Below the pieces are notes generated by a model. It made no database searches. It saw only the letters and a list, made by a program, of their open reading frames with translations, and was not told the origin of the DNA. Made by a program: the position numbers and the translations under genes. From Variovorax davisae (GTDB taxonomy: Bacteria > Pseudomonadota > Gammaproteobacteria > Burkholderiales > Burkholderiaceae_C): a stretch of DNA of 64,000 nt. Location: NCBI RefSeq assembly GCF_030316845.1, contig NZ_JASZYS010000010.1, positions 1-64,000 on the forward strand, read 5' to 3'. Every line of letters starts with the position of its first letter. Position 1 is the first letter of the stretch. Positions 7,683 through 16,134 of the stretch are shown here, one piece after another.

Positions 7683-8690
7683 ATGACCCTTCTTGCCCCC
7701 TTCCCCGCGGGTCGCCCCCGCCGCCTGCGCCGGGACGCGTTCACGCGCAATCTGGTGCGTGAGCATTCGCTCTCTTCCCATGACCTGATCTACCCGGTCT
7801 TCGTCCAGGAGGGGGACAAGCGGCGCGACGCGGTCGCCTCGATGCCGGGCGTCGAGCGCCTGAGCCTCGACCTGCTGCTGCCGGTCGCCGAGCAGTGCGT
7901 GGCGCTCGGCATCCCGGTGATGGCCCTGTTCCCGGTGATCGATGCCCGCCTCAAGACGCCGGCCGGCGACGAAGCCTTCAATCCCGATGGCCTGATTCCG
8001 CGCGTCGTGGCCGCGCTCAAGTCGCGCTTTCCGGAACTGGGGGTGATGACCGACGTGGCGCTGGACCCCTACACCAGCCACGGCCAGGACGGCCTGCTCG
8101 ACGACAACGGCTACATCCTCAACGACCCGACCGTCGAGGTGCTGGTCCGGCAGGCGCTCGCGCAATCGCGCGCCGGCGTCGACATCGTGGCGCCGAGCGA
8201 CATGATGGACGGCCGGATCGGGGCGATCCGCACCGCGCTCGAGGCGCGCGGCGACGTCCACACGCGCATCATGGCCTACAGCGCCAAGTTCGCGAGCGCC
8301 TTCTACGGCCCGTTCCGCGATGCCGTCGGCTCGGCCGCCAACCTCGGCAAGAGCAACAAGAAGGTCTACCAGATGGACCCGGGCAACAGCGACGAGGCGC
8401 TGCGCGAGGTCGCGATCGACATCGCCGAGGGCGCCGACATGGTGATGGTGAAGCCCGGCATGCCCTACCTGGACATCGTGCGCCGGGTGAAGGACGAATT
8501 CCGCGTGCCGACCTTCGCCTACCAGGTCAGCGGCGAATACGCGATGCTGAAGGCCGCGGCGCAGAACGGCTGGCTGGACCATGACGCGGTGATGCTCGAA
8601 AGCCTGCTGGCCTTCAAGCGCGCCGGCGCCGACGGGGTCCTGACCTATTTCGCGCTCGACGCTGCCAGATTGCTCAAACAGCATTCTTGA
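7683..8690 (+). CDS. hemB: Delta-aminolevulinic acid dehydratase (porphobilinogen synthase)
   Basis: Condenses two 5-aminolevulinate molecules to porphobilinogen in tetrapyrrole synthesis. The 335-residue product has the normal length. The two Schiff-base lysines are Lys202 (MAYSAKFASAFYGPFR) and Lys257 (MVMVKPGMPYLD). The metal region reads DVALDPYTSHGQDG, with Asp/Ala replacing the cysteines of zinc enzymes, so this is the magnesium-type, zinc-independent form common in beta-proteobacteria and pseudomonads. The ATG at 7683 gives the expected start MTLLAPFPAGRPRRLRRD. It diverges from the hemJ transcription unit. Confidence 0.97.
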   Translation: MTLLAPFPAGRPRRLRRDAFTRNLVREHSLSSHDLIYPVFVQEGDKRRDAVASMPGVERLSLDLLLPVAEQCVALGIPVMALFPVIDARLKTPAGDEAFNPDGLIPRVVAALKSRFPELGVMTDVALDPYTSHGQDGLLDDNGYILNDPTVEVLVRQALAQSRAGVDIVAPSDMMDGRIGAIRTALEARGDVHTRIMAYSAKFASAFYGPFRDAVGSAANLGKSNKKVYQMDPGNSDEALREVAIDIAEGADMVMVKPGMPYLDIVRRVKDEFRVPTFAYQVSGEYAMLKAAAQNGWLDHDAVMLESLLAFKRAGADGVLTYFALDAARLLKQHS

Positions 8691-8769
8691 GGTCTTGCGG
8701 GACAGACCAGGAAAACTGCGCAGCAGTTTTTTGCTCTGTCCTCAACTGACGAGGAAATCGGCAATCTCC

Positions 8770-9894
8770 ATGCGCATCTTCAAGATCGACGGCACCCAGG
8801 TCACCGAGCACGACGCCCTGGCCCCGATGGCCGCGCCCGGCGCCTGCGAGCGGGGCTACCTGTGGCTGTCGCTGACGCGGGCGGAGTTCCGGGCCTCGCT
8901 GCCGCAGGTGCAGGAGGTGCTGCAGTCGCTGTGCGGCACCCTGCTGCTCGACCTGCACGTGAGCGACCTGCTGAACGACCAACTGCCCTCGCGCTACGAC
9001 TACACCTCGCAGTACGACCTGCTGGTGTTCCGCCGGCTGGCGGCTTCCAACGGCAAGGAGCCGGTGCCCAAGGCCGACCTGCGGGGCGGACCGCCGGTGC
9101 TGCGCCGGGTCGACACCCGGCCGGTGGGCTTCGCGGTGTTCGACCGGGTGCTGCTGTCGGTGCATCCCGAGGACGGCACCGTGCGCGACACCTTCGCCGC
9201 CAAGCTGCTGGCGGCGGCCGCGCCGGACGGCCGCGGCGCGGTCCCGGCGCTGGACGTACGCGCCGTCTCGGCGCGCATCCCCACCGGGCCGGCCGACCTG
9301 ATGCTGCGGGTGATCAACCAGATCGTCGACGCCTACCTCGACCTGCGGCGCGAACTGACCCGCCAGCTCGACCACTGGCAGGCCGAACTGATCGACCCGC
9401 ACAGCCGCTTCACCAACTGGAGCGCGCTGATGGATTCACGCCAGTCGCTCTACCACCTCGACGAGATCTGCGAAGACCAGCGCGCGGCGATCCAGGACTG
9501 GACCGACGCGCTCGAGACCCTGCCGGCGCCCACCGGCGCCGGCGAGCAACGCGAGCGCGAGTTGATCATGGTGCGCAGCCGCGACGTGCTCGAGCACATC
9601 GAGCGGGTGGTGCACCACGTGCGGCGCCTCGAGCAGAACGCCGAGACCGCGGTCCAGATGCATTTCAGCGTCCAGGGCCACCGGGCCAACGACATCATGC
9701 GGGTGCTGACCGTGCTGACCGCCGTCTTCCTGCCGCTCAACCTGATCGCCGGCATCTTCGGCATGAACTTCGAGTTCATCCCCCTGGTGCACAAGGCCGA
9801 CGGCTTCTGGATCGCGATGGGGTCGATGGGCGTGATCGCGATCGCGCTGGTCCTGATCTTCTGGCGCAAGCGCTACCTGGCCCGCACCCGATAG
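8770..9894 (+). CDS. CorA-family magnesium/divalent cation transporter
   Basis: A 374-residue CorA-type channel. The C-terminus has two membrane helices, the first ending with the family signature GMN (IFGMNFEFI), the second at about 345-365 followed by a basic tail WRKRYLARTR. The long N-terminal cytosolic part carries the helical segments RRELTRQLDHWQ and LEHIERVVHHVRRLEQN that form the funnel in CorA. The start ATG at 8770 (MRIFKIDGTQVTEHD) fits family N-termini better than an upstream in-frame start. It could also be a ZntB-like transporter; the GMN motif does not decide this. It stands alone, with a terminator right after. Confidence 0.88.
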   Translation: MRIFKIDGTQVTEHDALAPMAAPGACERGYLWLSLTRAEFRASLPQVQEVLQSLCGTLLLDLHVSDLLNDQLPSRYDYTSQYDLLVFRRLAASNGKEPVPKADLRGGPPVLRRVDTRPVGFAVFDRVLLSVHPEDGTVRDTFAAKLLAAAAPDGRGAVPALDVRAVSARIPTGPADLMLRVINQIVDAYLDLRRELTRQLDHWQAELIDPHSRFTNWSALMDSRQSLYHLDEICEDQRAAIQDWTDALETLPAPTGAGEQRERELIMVRSRDVLEHIERVVHHVRRLEQNAETAVQMHFSVQGHRANDIMRVLTVLTAVFLPLNLIAGIFGMNFEFIPLVHKADGFWIAMGSMGVIAIALVLIFWRKRYLARTR

Positions 9895-9916
9895 AAAACG
9901 ACCGCTAAAAAAGAAG

Positions 9917-9940
9917 AAAGCCCGGCGAAGCCCGGGCTTT
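9917..9940 (+). terminator. Intrinsic terminator after corA, probably bidirectional
   Basis: Stem AAAGCCCGG / CCGGGCTTT (9917-9925, 9932-9940) with a 6-base loop, 22 bases after the corA stop and followed by T residues. The left side is A-rich, so it can also end minus-strand transcripts coming from the gene at 10040-10387. Confidence 0.8.
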
Positions 9941-9950
9941 GTTCGTGAAA

Positions 9951-10038
9951 CACCGCGGAACCGGCTCCGCCGGGCCGCTGGTGTTGCCCCCGGCGAGGGG
10001 GTGGGCGGCCACACGCAGTGAGCCAACCTGGGGGAGAA
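9951..10038. repeat. GC-rich intergenic repeat element (dispersed-repeat-like)
   Basis: The stretch between the corA terminator and the next stop codon is made of inverted GC-rich pieces. Bases 9955-9976 match 27871-27892 at 20 of 22 positions, and the segment GGGGGCAACACCGCGGA at 10581-10597 resembles the reverse complement of part of this element (GTGTTGCCCCC, around 9980-9990). Similar elements are, as I recall, scattered between genes in Variovorax and relatives. No coding potential is apparent. Confidence 0.5.
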
Positions 10039-10039
10039 C

Positions 10040-10387
10040 TTACTTCCCGGCTTGAACGCGCGGCTCGGCCGACTTGTTCATGGTCGAGATCACGCGGCTG
10101 TTGACGCGCGAACCGCCGACCACGTTCTGGTCGGGCGCATTGGCGGTGGCAACGGCCTGGGCGCGCACGGCTTCAGGGTTGGCGACCGAGGTGAAGGCCT
10201 CGGCGCCGCGCGAGCCGCGCACCACGTTCTGGTTCGGAGCGGCTGCAGTGCGAGCGGCTTCGGCGCTGACTTCGTCGCGGCTCTTGGCCGAGGCACCGGT
10301 GTGCACGCCTTGGTAGGCTTCGGCATGGGCGCCGGCGGCAGCGAGGAGGGACAGGGCGGCAGCGGCGAGGAGGCGGGAGGTCTTCAT
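10040..10387 (-). CDS. Small secreted Ala-rich protein, paralog 1
   Basis: A 115-residue exported protein of unknown function. It has a clear Sec signal peptide (MKTSRLLAAAALSLLAAAGAHA, cleavage likely after AHA) followed by a mature part that starts EAYQGVH. The mature part contains two similar units, each with an alanine-rich helix and a P(N/D)QNV-GGSR/RGSR stretch. The neighbour at 10598-10948 is clearly a paralog (same signal, YQGV start and QAVATA..P(N)QN motif). I do not recognise a characterised family; related proteins with a DUF4148-like start are common in Burkholderiales. No function is claimed. Confidence 0.8.
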   Translation of the reverse strand: MKTSRLLAAAALSLLAAAGAHAEAYQGVHTGASAKSRDEVSAEAARTAAAPNQNVVRGSRGAEAFTSVANPEAVRAQAVATANAPDQNVVGGSRVNSRVISTMNKSAEPRVQAGK

Positions 10388-10546
10388 TTCGTTTCCTTGG
10401 AGTTCGTCGGAGTTGGATTCAAACCAGGCTCGCTGTCGCTGGCCTGTGCGAGCAAGTGTCGAGCGGAATCCCTAGGGGAAAACACCAAGAAAAGAGACAC
10501 GGAGTTTCCCTATTCGAAACAATGACGGTTCCCACAGCCCTTATGG

Positions 10547-10579
10547 AAAAGGCCGGCCTGCGCTTTCGCGCGGCCGGCC
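10547..10579 (-). terminator. Intrinsic terminator downstream of the second secreted paralog
   Basis: Inverted repeat GGCCGGCC..GCGC / GCGC..GGCCGGCC (10551-10563 and 10568-10579, one bulged T) with a 4-base loop, followed on the minus strand by TTTTCC. It is 19 bases past the stop of the gene at 10598-10948. Confidence 0.7.
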
Positions 10580-10597
10580 CGGGGGCAACACCGCGGA

Positions 10598-10948
10598 TCA
10601 GAGACCGGCTTGCTGCGTCACCGAACGGGTGATGCTGTATTGCGACGGCACCACGCTGTTCACGAAGGCCTTGCGGTCCAGGTTCTGGTTCGGCTCGTGC
10701 GCGGTGGCGACGGCTTGCGAGCGGATCGCGGCGCGGTCGGCCGATGCGGTGAGCGCCGGGGCGACGCGCGAAGACACGCCGTCGGCGTACGGGTTTTCGC
10801 TGCGCGCAGCGACCATGGCCTGGGCATTCACCTCGGCGCGGCTGTTGGACGACACCGGGGCTTGCACGCCTTGGTAGGTTTCGGCCTGGGCAGCGGCGGC
10901 GGCCAGGATCGACAGGGCGGCGGCGGCGATGATCTTCGAGTTCTTCAT
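10598..10948 (-). CDS. Small secreted Ala-rich protein, paralog 2
   Basis: A 116-residue exported protein. The ATG at 10948 gives a typical signal peptide (MKNSKIIAAAALSILAAAAA, cleavage after AQA), then ETYQGVQ. The mature part shares with the gene at 10040-10387 the YQGV start, an R.EV.AQA helix and a QAVATAHEPNQN motif; the two therefore come from a local duplication. It is divergent from the LysR gene at 11073, with 124 bases between the starts, so that regulator is a plausible controller. Function unknown. Confidence 0.8.
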   Translation of the reverse strand: MKNSKIIAAAALSILAAAAAQAETYQGVQAPVSSNSRAEVNAQAMVAARSENPYADGVSSRVAPALTASADRAAIRSQAVATAHEPNQNLDRKAFVNSVVPSQYSITRSVTQQAGL

Positions 10949-11072
10949 TTCGATGTCTTTTGTGGGGTGAGGGGAGCCTGGGCTCAATGGGATAGAGTTT
11001 GCCTCGTCTTTATAGGTAGAAACCCTATGATTTTGAATCAAGGTGTTCATCAAATCGAAACAATGGAGTGCC

Positions 11073-11972
11073 ATGGACGGTCTGGAACTGCTCAAAACCT
11101 TTCGTGAGGTCGCCCTGCGCGGCAGCTTCTCGCGCGCCGCCACGTCGCTCGGGATGTCGAAGGCCAACGCCAGCAAGTACGTGGCACAGCTGGAAACCCG
11201 CTTCGGCGTCCGGCTGCTGAATCGCTCGACGCGCTCGGTCAGCCTGACCGATGCCGGCCACCTGCTGCTCGAGCGCAGCAAGCCCCTGCTCGAGATGATC
11301 GAGCGCACCGAATCCGAATTGCAGGGCCACGCCGGCCACCCACGCGGCCGGCTGCGGGTGACGGCGCCGCACGGGCTGGGCAGCAGCAGCTTCTCGGGGC
11401 TGATCGGCGAGTTCATGGTCACCTACCCCGACGTCCACGTGAGCCTGCACCTGAGCAACCGGGTGATCGACCTGGTCGAGGAAGGCGTCGACGTCGCCCT
11501 GCGGCTGGGCCGCATCCGCGACGAGAACGTGATCGTCCGCCGGCTGCGCCAGATGGACCTGGCGCTGTGCGCGACGCCAGGCTACTGGGCCCGCCGCGGC
11601 ATGCCGAAGAAGCCCGACGACATGCGCCGGCACGATGTCCTGACCTACTCGCTGGCGGCTGGCGGGCCGCAGCTGCCGTTCGAGGTCGACGGCCAGCCCT
11701 ACAGCGTGCCGGTGACCAGCCGGATGGACGCCAACGACGCCGCGCCGCTGATCGGCGTCGCGCTGGCCGGGCTCGGCGCGATCTGCGTGCCGGTCATGAT
11801 GGCGCAGTCGCACATCGAGCGCGGCGCCCTGGTGCCGGTGCTGAAGGATTTCATGCCGCGCGATCTCTGGCTGTACGCGGCCTATTCGCAGCGCCGCCAC
11901 AACAGCGCCGCACTGCGGGCGCTGCTGGATTTCCTCGAGGCGCGGGTGCGGGACCCGGAGCCGGTCACCTGA
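11073..11972 (+). CDS. LysR-family transcriptional regulator
   Basis: A 299-residue LysR-type regulator. The N-terminal winged helix-turn-helix is seen at about residues 5-62 (FREVALRGSFSRAATSLGMS, then LETRFGVRLLNRSTRSVSLT), followed by a linker and a type-2 periplasmic-binding effector domain (RLRVTAPHGLGSS onward, CrgA/DsdC-like subgroup). I chose ATG 11073 (MDGLELLKTF) because a GGAG ribosome site lies just before it; upstream in-frame ATGs exist. It is divergent from the secreted paralog 2 and overlaps the end of the convergent amidohydrolase gene by 8 bases. Target and ligand unknown. Confidence 0.9.
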   Translation: MDGLELLKTFREVALRGSFSRAATSLGMSKANASKYVAQLETRFGVRLLNRSTRSVSLTDAGHLLLERSKPLLEMIERTESELQGHAGHPRGRLRVTAPHGLGSSSFSGLIGEFMVTYPDVHVSLHLSNRVIDLVEEGVDVALRLGRIRDENVIVRRLRQMDLALCATPGYWARRGMPKKPDDMRRHDVLTYSLAAGGPQLPFEVDGQPYSVPVTSRMDANDAAPLIGVALAGLGAICVPVMMAQSHIERGALVPVLKDFMPRDLWLYAAYSQRRHNSAALRALLDFLEARVRDPEPVT

Positions 11973-12855
11973 CGCCGAACAGCGCCGCCGCATTGCCCCA
12001 GGCGATGCGCTGCGCGACTTCGGGCGGCAGGTCGCCGAGCCAGGTGCGGTAGCCGCGCATGAGCTCGTCGTAGGCGCTCCAGCGCTGGTTGACCCAGGTG
12101 TCGGAACCGACCAGGAAGCGCTCCGGGTACTTCAGGATCAGCGCCCGCCACTCGGGGCACAGCGTGCCGCCGTCGCAGGTGAGGCCCGGCCGGTACGACA
12201 GCTCGCCCATCAGCAGCGGATAGCGCTCGAGCAGCGCCTGGACGCGCGCGACCGGCGGCCCGCCGATGCCGGTGTGGGCCCAGATCAGCCGCAGCGACCG
12301 GCCCCGGGACGGCGCGTTGGCCATCAGCAGGTCGATCGCCACGTCGTCCACATGCGCCAGCACCGCCAGCTGCCGCTGCTCGGCCAGCGCGATCAGCTTG
12401 CGGGCCACCGGCCCGTTCGCGTTGGCGCTGTCATAGAGATGGAACTCGCCCAGCCCCTTGTAGGGTCCGCTCGCCGTGCCACGGGCCAGTTCGGCCTGCA
12501 CCATCTCGTAGATGCTGTCGTCGCGGAACCAGTTGTCGTAGTCGTCGCGGTTGCGGTAGAGCCGCACGAAGGGCACCACCGTCACGCCGGCAGCGCGGGT
12601 CTCGCGGGCGGCCGCGAGCGTCTGGGTGCCGGCATTGGGGCGCGAGTTGGCGACGATCGCCCGGACCCCGTTGCGCTGCATCCGGGCCAGCGCCTCGGCC
12701 GGCGGATAGGGGCCGGCGTGGCCGTCCCAGGCTTCCTGGTTGTAGTGCAGGTGGGTGTCGAACAGCGGGCCGGCGTAGTCGGCCGCCCCGGCCCAGGGTG
12801 CCAGCAGCGCCGCCGCCAGGGCGAACGGCGCGCAGCGAAGACGTCTGCCGGCCAC
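11965..12855 (-). CDS. Exported amidohydrolase-family (metal-dependent hydrolase) protein
   Basis: About 296 residues. The TIM-barrel metal-binding start FDTHLHY is preceded by a signal-like stretch (CAPFALAAALLAPWAGA), so it is likely exported. Later motifs are LAHVDDVAIDLL, IWAHTGIGGPP and FLVGSDTWVNQRW, which supply the further His and Asp ligands of the amidohydrolase_2 family. The start is not clear: no ATG lies in a good place, and I chose GTG 12855, 15 bases after the stop of the dienelactone hydrolase gene, which puts the signal sequence near the N-terminus. Substrate unknown. Confidence 0.75.
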   Translation of the reverse strand: MAGRRLRCAPFALAAALLAPWAGAADYAGPLFDTHLHYNQEAWDGHAGPYPPAEALARMQRNGVRAIVANSRPNAGTQTLAAARETRAAGVTVVPFVRLYRNRDDYDNWFRDDSIYEMVQAELARGTASGPYKGLGEFHLYDSANANGPVARKLIALAEQRQLAVLAHVDDVAIDLLMANAPSRGRSLRLIWAHTGIGGPPVARVQALLERYPLLMGELSYRPGLTCDGGTLCPEWRALILKYPERFLVGSDTWVNQRWSAYDELMRGYRTWLGDLPPEVAQRIAWGNAAALFGVR

Positions 12856-12869
12856 GGCCCGCGCGCCGC

Positions 12870-13559
12870 TCAGCCGAGGTGCTTGGCGAAGAAGGCCAGC
12901 GTGCGCTCGCGGGCGAGCTTGGCAGCCGCCGCATCGTAGGAACCACGTTGGTCGCAGTTGAAGCCATGGCCGCATTCGTAGACATGGACCTCGACCTCCG
13001 GATGGGCCTTCTTGAAGGCGTCGACGGTGTCGAGCGGAATCCAATGGTCGTTGTTGCCGAAATGGGCCAGCACCGGCACCTTGGGCTGGCGCGCCGTTTC
13101 CTCCGGGCTGGTCATGCCGCCGCCGTAGTAGGGTGCCGCCGCCGACAGGCCCGACACCTCGGCCGCCGCGCGCCAGGTCAGCAGCCCGCCCCAGCAGTAG
13201 CCGACGATGCCGACCTTGCCGGCCTTCGATGCGTAGTCGACCGCGGCCTGGAGGTCCTGCAGCACGCCCGGCGCCGGCAGCGCCTCGACCGCGGTCTTGA
13301 GGCCGAAGCCGTTCTTCATGTCGTCCTCGGTGTAGCCCAGCTCGACGTCCTGCTTCACGCGGTGGAAGGTGGCGGGCGCGACCGCCAGGTAGCCCTCGGC
13401 GGCGTAGCCGTCGGCCACCGAGCGGATGTGCGAATTGACGCCGAAGATCTCCTGGACGACCACCACCGCGCCCTTGGGCTTGCCCGCCGGCTCGGCGACG
13501 TAGGCGGGAAAGGTGAAGCCGTCTTTGGCGGTGAGATCGATGAATTGACCCATGGTCAT
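12870..13559 (-). CDS. Dienelactone hydrolase family protein
   Basis: A 229-residue alpha/beta hydrolase of the DLH family. The catalytic triad is visible: Cys in GYCWGG, Asp in GNNDHWIP and His in CGHGFNC. The early VVVVQEIFGVNSHIRSV segment is also diagnostic. Such enzymes open dienelactones in aromatic degradation, but many family members have other ester or lactone substrates. The start ATG overlaps the stop of the upstream gene (ATGA at 13556-13559), so the two are translationally coupled. Confidence 0.88.
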   Translation of the reverse strand: MTMGQFIDLTAKDGFTFPAYVAEPAGKPKGAVVVVQEIFGVNSHIRSVADGYAAEGYLAVAPATFHRVKQDVELGYTEDDMKNGFGLKTAVEALPAPGVLQDLQAAVDYASKAGKVGIVGYCWGGLLTWRAAAEVSGLSAAAPYYGGGMTSPEETARQPKVPVLAHFGNNDHWIPLDTVDAFKKAHPEVEVHVYECGHGFNCDQRGSYDAAAAKLARERTLAFFAKHLG

Positions 13560-14176
13560 GCTCCTTGCGTGGCAGGTTGTTGTTTCAATGCGCGTTCGAC
13601 GAAATCGAGCCGGTCCTGGCCCCAGAAGATCTCGCCGTCGATGACGTAGCTGGGGGCGCCGAAGACCTTGCAGTCGATGGCCTGCTGGGTGTAGTCCTCG
13701 TAGCGCTCCTGCACCGCCTGGCTCTGCGCCTGGTCGACCCGGCGGGCGTCGAGCCCGCATTCTGCCGCCAGTGCCTCCAGCACTTTCGGGTCTGCGATGT
13801 TGCGCTCCTGGACCCAGACCGCGGCGAACACCGCGCCGCACAGCGCCATGGCCTGTTCGGTGCCGTCGTGCAGGTCGGTGGCGATGATCAGGCGGGCGGC
13901 GTCGTCACTGGCCACCGGGAAGAACTTGGGCTTGGGGTTGAGCTCGATGTCGAGGTGCTTCGAGAAGCGCGCCAGGTCGACCAGCCGGTAGGCCTGCCGC
14001 TGCGGCGCCCGCTTGCCGAGCGGCAGGCCGCCCGAGACCGGGAACACGGAGCCGAAATCGATCGGCCGGACGCGCACGGCGGCGCCGGCGGCCTTGGCGA
14101 TGGCAGCGAAGCGCGCATGTCCGAGGTAGGTCCAGGGGCTGTGCGGCGTGAAGTAGTAGTCGATGGTGCGGCTCAA
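13556..14176 (-). CDS. 2-hydroxychromene-2-carboxylate isomerase-like DsbA-fold protein
   Basis: A 206-residue thioredoxin-fold protein of the HCCA isomerase / kappa-class GST group. The start of the domain reads DYYFTPHSPWTYLGHARF, with Ser in place of the DsbA cysteine, and the C-terminal part has VFGAPSYVIDGEIFWGQDRLDFV, typical of the family. The best start is TTG 14176, which follows a GAGGAGA ribosome site at good distance; an ATG at 14227 would add 17 unconvincing residues. It couples to the dienelactone hydrolase, so a small aromatic or glutathione-linked catabolic function is plausible, but no substrate can be named. Confidence 0.82.
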   Translation of the reverse strand: MSRTIDYYFTPHSPWTYLGHARFAAIAKAAGAAVRVRPIDFGSVFPVSGGLPLGKRAPQRQAYRLVDLARFSKHLDIELNPKPKFFPVASDDAARLIIATDLHDGTEQAMALCGAVFAAVWVQERNIADPKVLEALAAECGLDARRVDQAQSQAVQERYEDYTQQAIDCKVFGAPSYVIDGEIFWGQDRLDFVERALKQQPATQGA

Positions 14177-14250
14177 GAGCGTCTCCTCGATGATGTAATC
14201 CGACGCAGACGGTTTTAACTGACGCACGGCTTCCGTGCAGGAGGTGGGTT

Positions 14251-14997
14251 TTGGACCAGGTACTCCTGATCACCGGCGCCAGCCGGGGCATCGGCGCGGC
14301 GACCGCGCTGCAGGCCGCGCGCCGCGGCTGGGCGGTGGCGGTCAACTATGCCAGCAACTCGCTGGCCGCGGACGAGGTGGTGCGCAGCATCCGCGCCGCC
14401 GGCGGCAGCGCGATCACGGTCCAGGCCGATGTCGGCGACGAGGCCCAGGTGATGGCGATGTTCGAGAAGGTCGACGCCAAGCTGGGCCGCCTGACGGCGC
14501 TGGTCAACAACGCCGGCGTGGTCGACATGCAGGCCCGGGTCGACCAGATGACGGTGGCGCGGCTCGAGCGCATGCTGCGCATCAACGTGATCGGCAGCTT
14601 CGTCTGCGCCCGCGAGGCGGTGCGGCGCATGAGCACCCGGCACGGCGGCAGCGGCGGCGCGATCGTCAACCTCTCGAGCGCGGCCGCCCGGCTCGGCTCG
14701 CCCGGGCAGTACGTGGACTACGCCGCCAGCAAGGGGGCGATCGAGAGCTTCACGGTCGGGCTGGCCAAGGAGGTGGCCGACGAGGGCATTCGCGTCAACG
14801 CGGTGCGCCCGGGCCTGATCGACACCGAGATCCATGCCTCCGGCGGCCTGCCCGACCGCGCCTTCCAGCTCGCCGCCACCGTGCCGATGAAGCGCACCGG
14901 CAGCGCCGACGAGGTGGCCAGCGGCATCGTCTGGCTGCTGTCGGCCGAGGCCAGCTATGTGACCGGAACCTTTCTCGACGTCACGGGCGGCCGCTGA
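14251..14997 (+). CDS. Short-chain dehydrogenase/reductase (SDR) family oxidoreductase
   Basis: A 248-residue classical SDR. Visible are the cofactor site TGASRGIGAA near residue 8, NNAGVV, a catalytic Ser (NLSSAAARLG), the Tyr-Lys pair in YVDYAASKGA and a C-terminal YVTGTFLDVTGGR. The start is TTG 14251, supported by a strong GGAGG ribosome site at about 14240; there is no ATG near. The arginine in GASRG and the NYAS stretch suggest NADP(H) preference. It overlaps marC by one base. Confidence 0.88.
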   Translation: MDQVLLITGASRGIGAATALQAARRGWAVAVNYASNSLAADEVVRSIRAAGGSAITVQADVGDEAQVMAMFEKVDAKLGRLTALVNNAGVVDMQARVDQMTVARLERMLRINVIGSFVCAREAVRRMSTRHGGSGGAIVNLSSAAARLGSPGQYVDYAASKGAIESFTVGLAKEVADEGIRVNAVRPGLIDTEIHASGGLPDRAFQLAATVPMKRTGSADEVASGIVWLLSAEASYVTGTFLDVTGGR

Positions 14998-15653
14998 TGG
15001 CCACGCCTGCGATGGACATGATCAAGCCGCTGATCACGCTGCTGGCCATCGTGAACCCGCTGGCGATCGTGCCTTTCTTCATCCACTACACGCAGGGCTG
15101 CACCGACCTGCAGCGCAAGCGCACCGCCTGGGTGTCGGCCTTCAGCGCCTTCGTCGTGATCGCGGTCAGCGCGCTGCTGGGGCTGCAGCTGCTGTCGTTC
15201 TTCGGCATCTCAATCGCCAGCTTCCAGGTCGGCGGCGGCATGCTGCTCCTGATCAGCTCGCTGTCGATGCTGAACGCCGAGCCGGCGGAGTCGAAGACCA
15301 GCAAGGACGAGATCCGCGCCACCGAGGTCAAGGCCTCGCTCGGCGCCTCGATCGCGGTCGTGCCGCTGACCATCCCGCTGCTGACCGGTCCGGCCACGAT
15401 GTCGACGGTGGTGATCTTCGCCGACCGCACCCAGCATGTCTGGGAGCTGGCGATCCTGGTCGGCTACGGCGTGGTGATCGGCCTGGCGACCGGCGTCACC
15501 TTCTCGCTGGCCGAGCCGATCGCGCGGGTGCTCGGCAAGACCGGCATCAACGTGATGACGCGGCTGATGGGGCTGATCCTCGCGGCGCTGGCGGTCGAGG
15601 TGATGGCCGATGGACTGGGCACCCTGTTTCCCGTGCTGCACCGCGCCGCCTGA
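14997..15653 (+). CDS. MarC-family integral membrane protein
   Basis: A 218-residue inner-membrane protein with six hydrophobic helices. The first helix, LITLLAIVNPLAIVPFFI, and the segment VVPLTIPLLTGPATMSTVVI are MarC-family hallmarks, as is the C-terminal GINVMTRLMGLILAALAVE. Function is unknown despite the historical multiple-antibiotic-resistance name. Translation is coupled to the SDR gene through TGATG at 14995-14999. Confidence 0.88.
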   Translation: MATPAMDMIKPLITLLAIVNPLAIVPFFIHYTQGCTDLQRKRTAWVSAFSAFVVIAVSALLGLQLLSFFGISIASFQVGGGMLLLISSLSMLNAEPAESKTSKDEIRATEVKASLGASIAVVPLTIPLLTGPATMSTVVIFADRTQHVWELAILVGYGVVIGLATGVTFSLAEPIARVLGKTGINVMTRLMGLILAALAVEVMADGLGTLFPVLHRAA

Positions 15654-16112
15654 CTAGCTCCCCAGCGCGACCAGCCGCGGCGCGGCCTTCCCGCCCTCGA
15701 TCCGCAGCTCGGCGATCGAGATCGGCAGCTTGAAGCGGCGCGGGCCGGCGCTGCCAGGATTGAGGTACAGCACCGGTCCGCGCTGCGCCGCCAGCGGGCG
15801 GTGCGAATGGCCGCTGACCACGACGTCGATGCGGTCGGCCACCGGATCGATGGGGAGCAGCGCCAGGTCGTGGATCGCGAACAGCCGCAGCCCCCCCACT
15901 TCCAGCAGCGCCGTTTCCGGCACGCCATCGGCCCAGGCGGCGCCGTCGTTGTTGCCGCGGACCGCGGTCAGCGGCGCGATCGCCGCCAGGGCGTCGAGGA
16001 TGTGCGGATCGCCGATGTCGCCGCCGTGCACGATCCGGTCGCATCCCTGCAGGAAGGCCAGCGCCTCGGGCCGCAGCAGCCCGTGGGTGTCGGAGATCAC
16101 GCCGATTCGCAT
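15654..16112 (-). CDS. YfcE-type metallophosphoesterase
   Basis: A 152-residue calcineurin-like phosphodiesterase of the YfcE/MJ0936 group. Metal ligands are visible in order: SDTHGLLRPE, VHGGDIGD, VRGNNDG, AIHDLALLP and SGHSHRP, followed by NPGSAGPRR. Start ATG 16112 gives MRIGVISDTHG, as in relatives. It is convergent with marC (stop codons one base apart). Substrate unknown; YfcE works on phosphodiesters in vitro. Confidence 0.9.
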   Translation of the reverse strand: MRIGVISDTHGLLRPEALAFLQGCDRIVHGGDIGDPHILDALAAIAPLTAVRGNNDGAAWADGVPETALLEVGGLRLFAIHDLALLPIDPVADRIDVVVSGHSHRPLAAQRGPVLYLNPGSAGPRRFKLPISIAELRIEGGKAAPRLVALGS

Positions 16113-16134
16113 GCGGCCGCCGACGGCGCGGGTG

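Noticed and set aside
7509..8684. Minus-strand open frame covering hemB
   Set aside because: Antisense of hemB; the plus-strand product has both catalytic lysines and normal length.
12431..12985. Second frame inside the amidohydrolase and dienelactone hydrolase genes
   Set aside because: Arg/Gly-rich shadow in another frame; no start with ribosome site.
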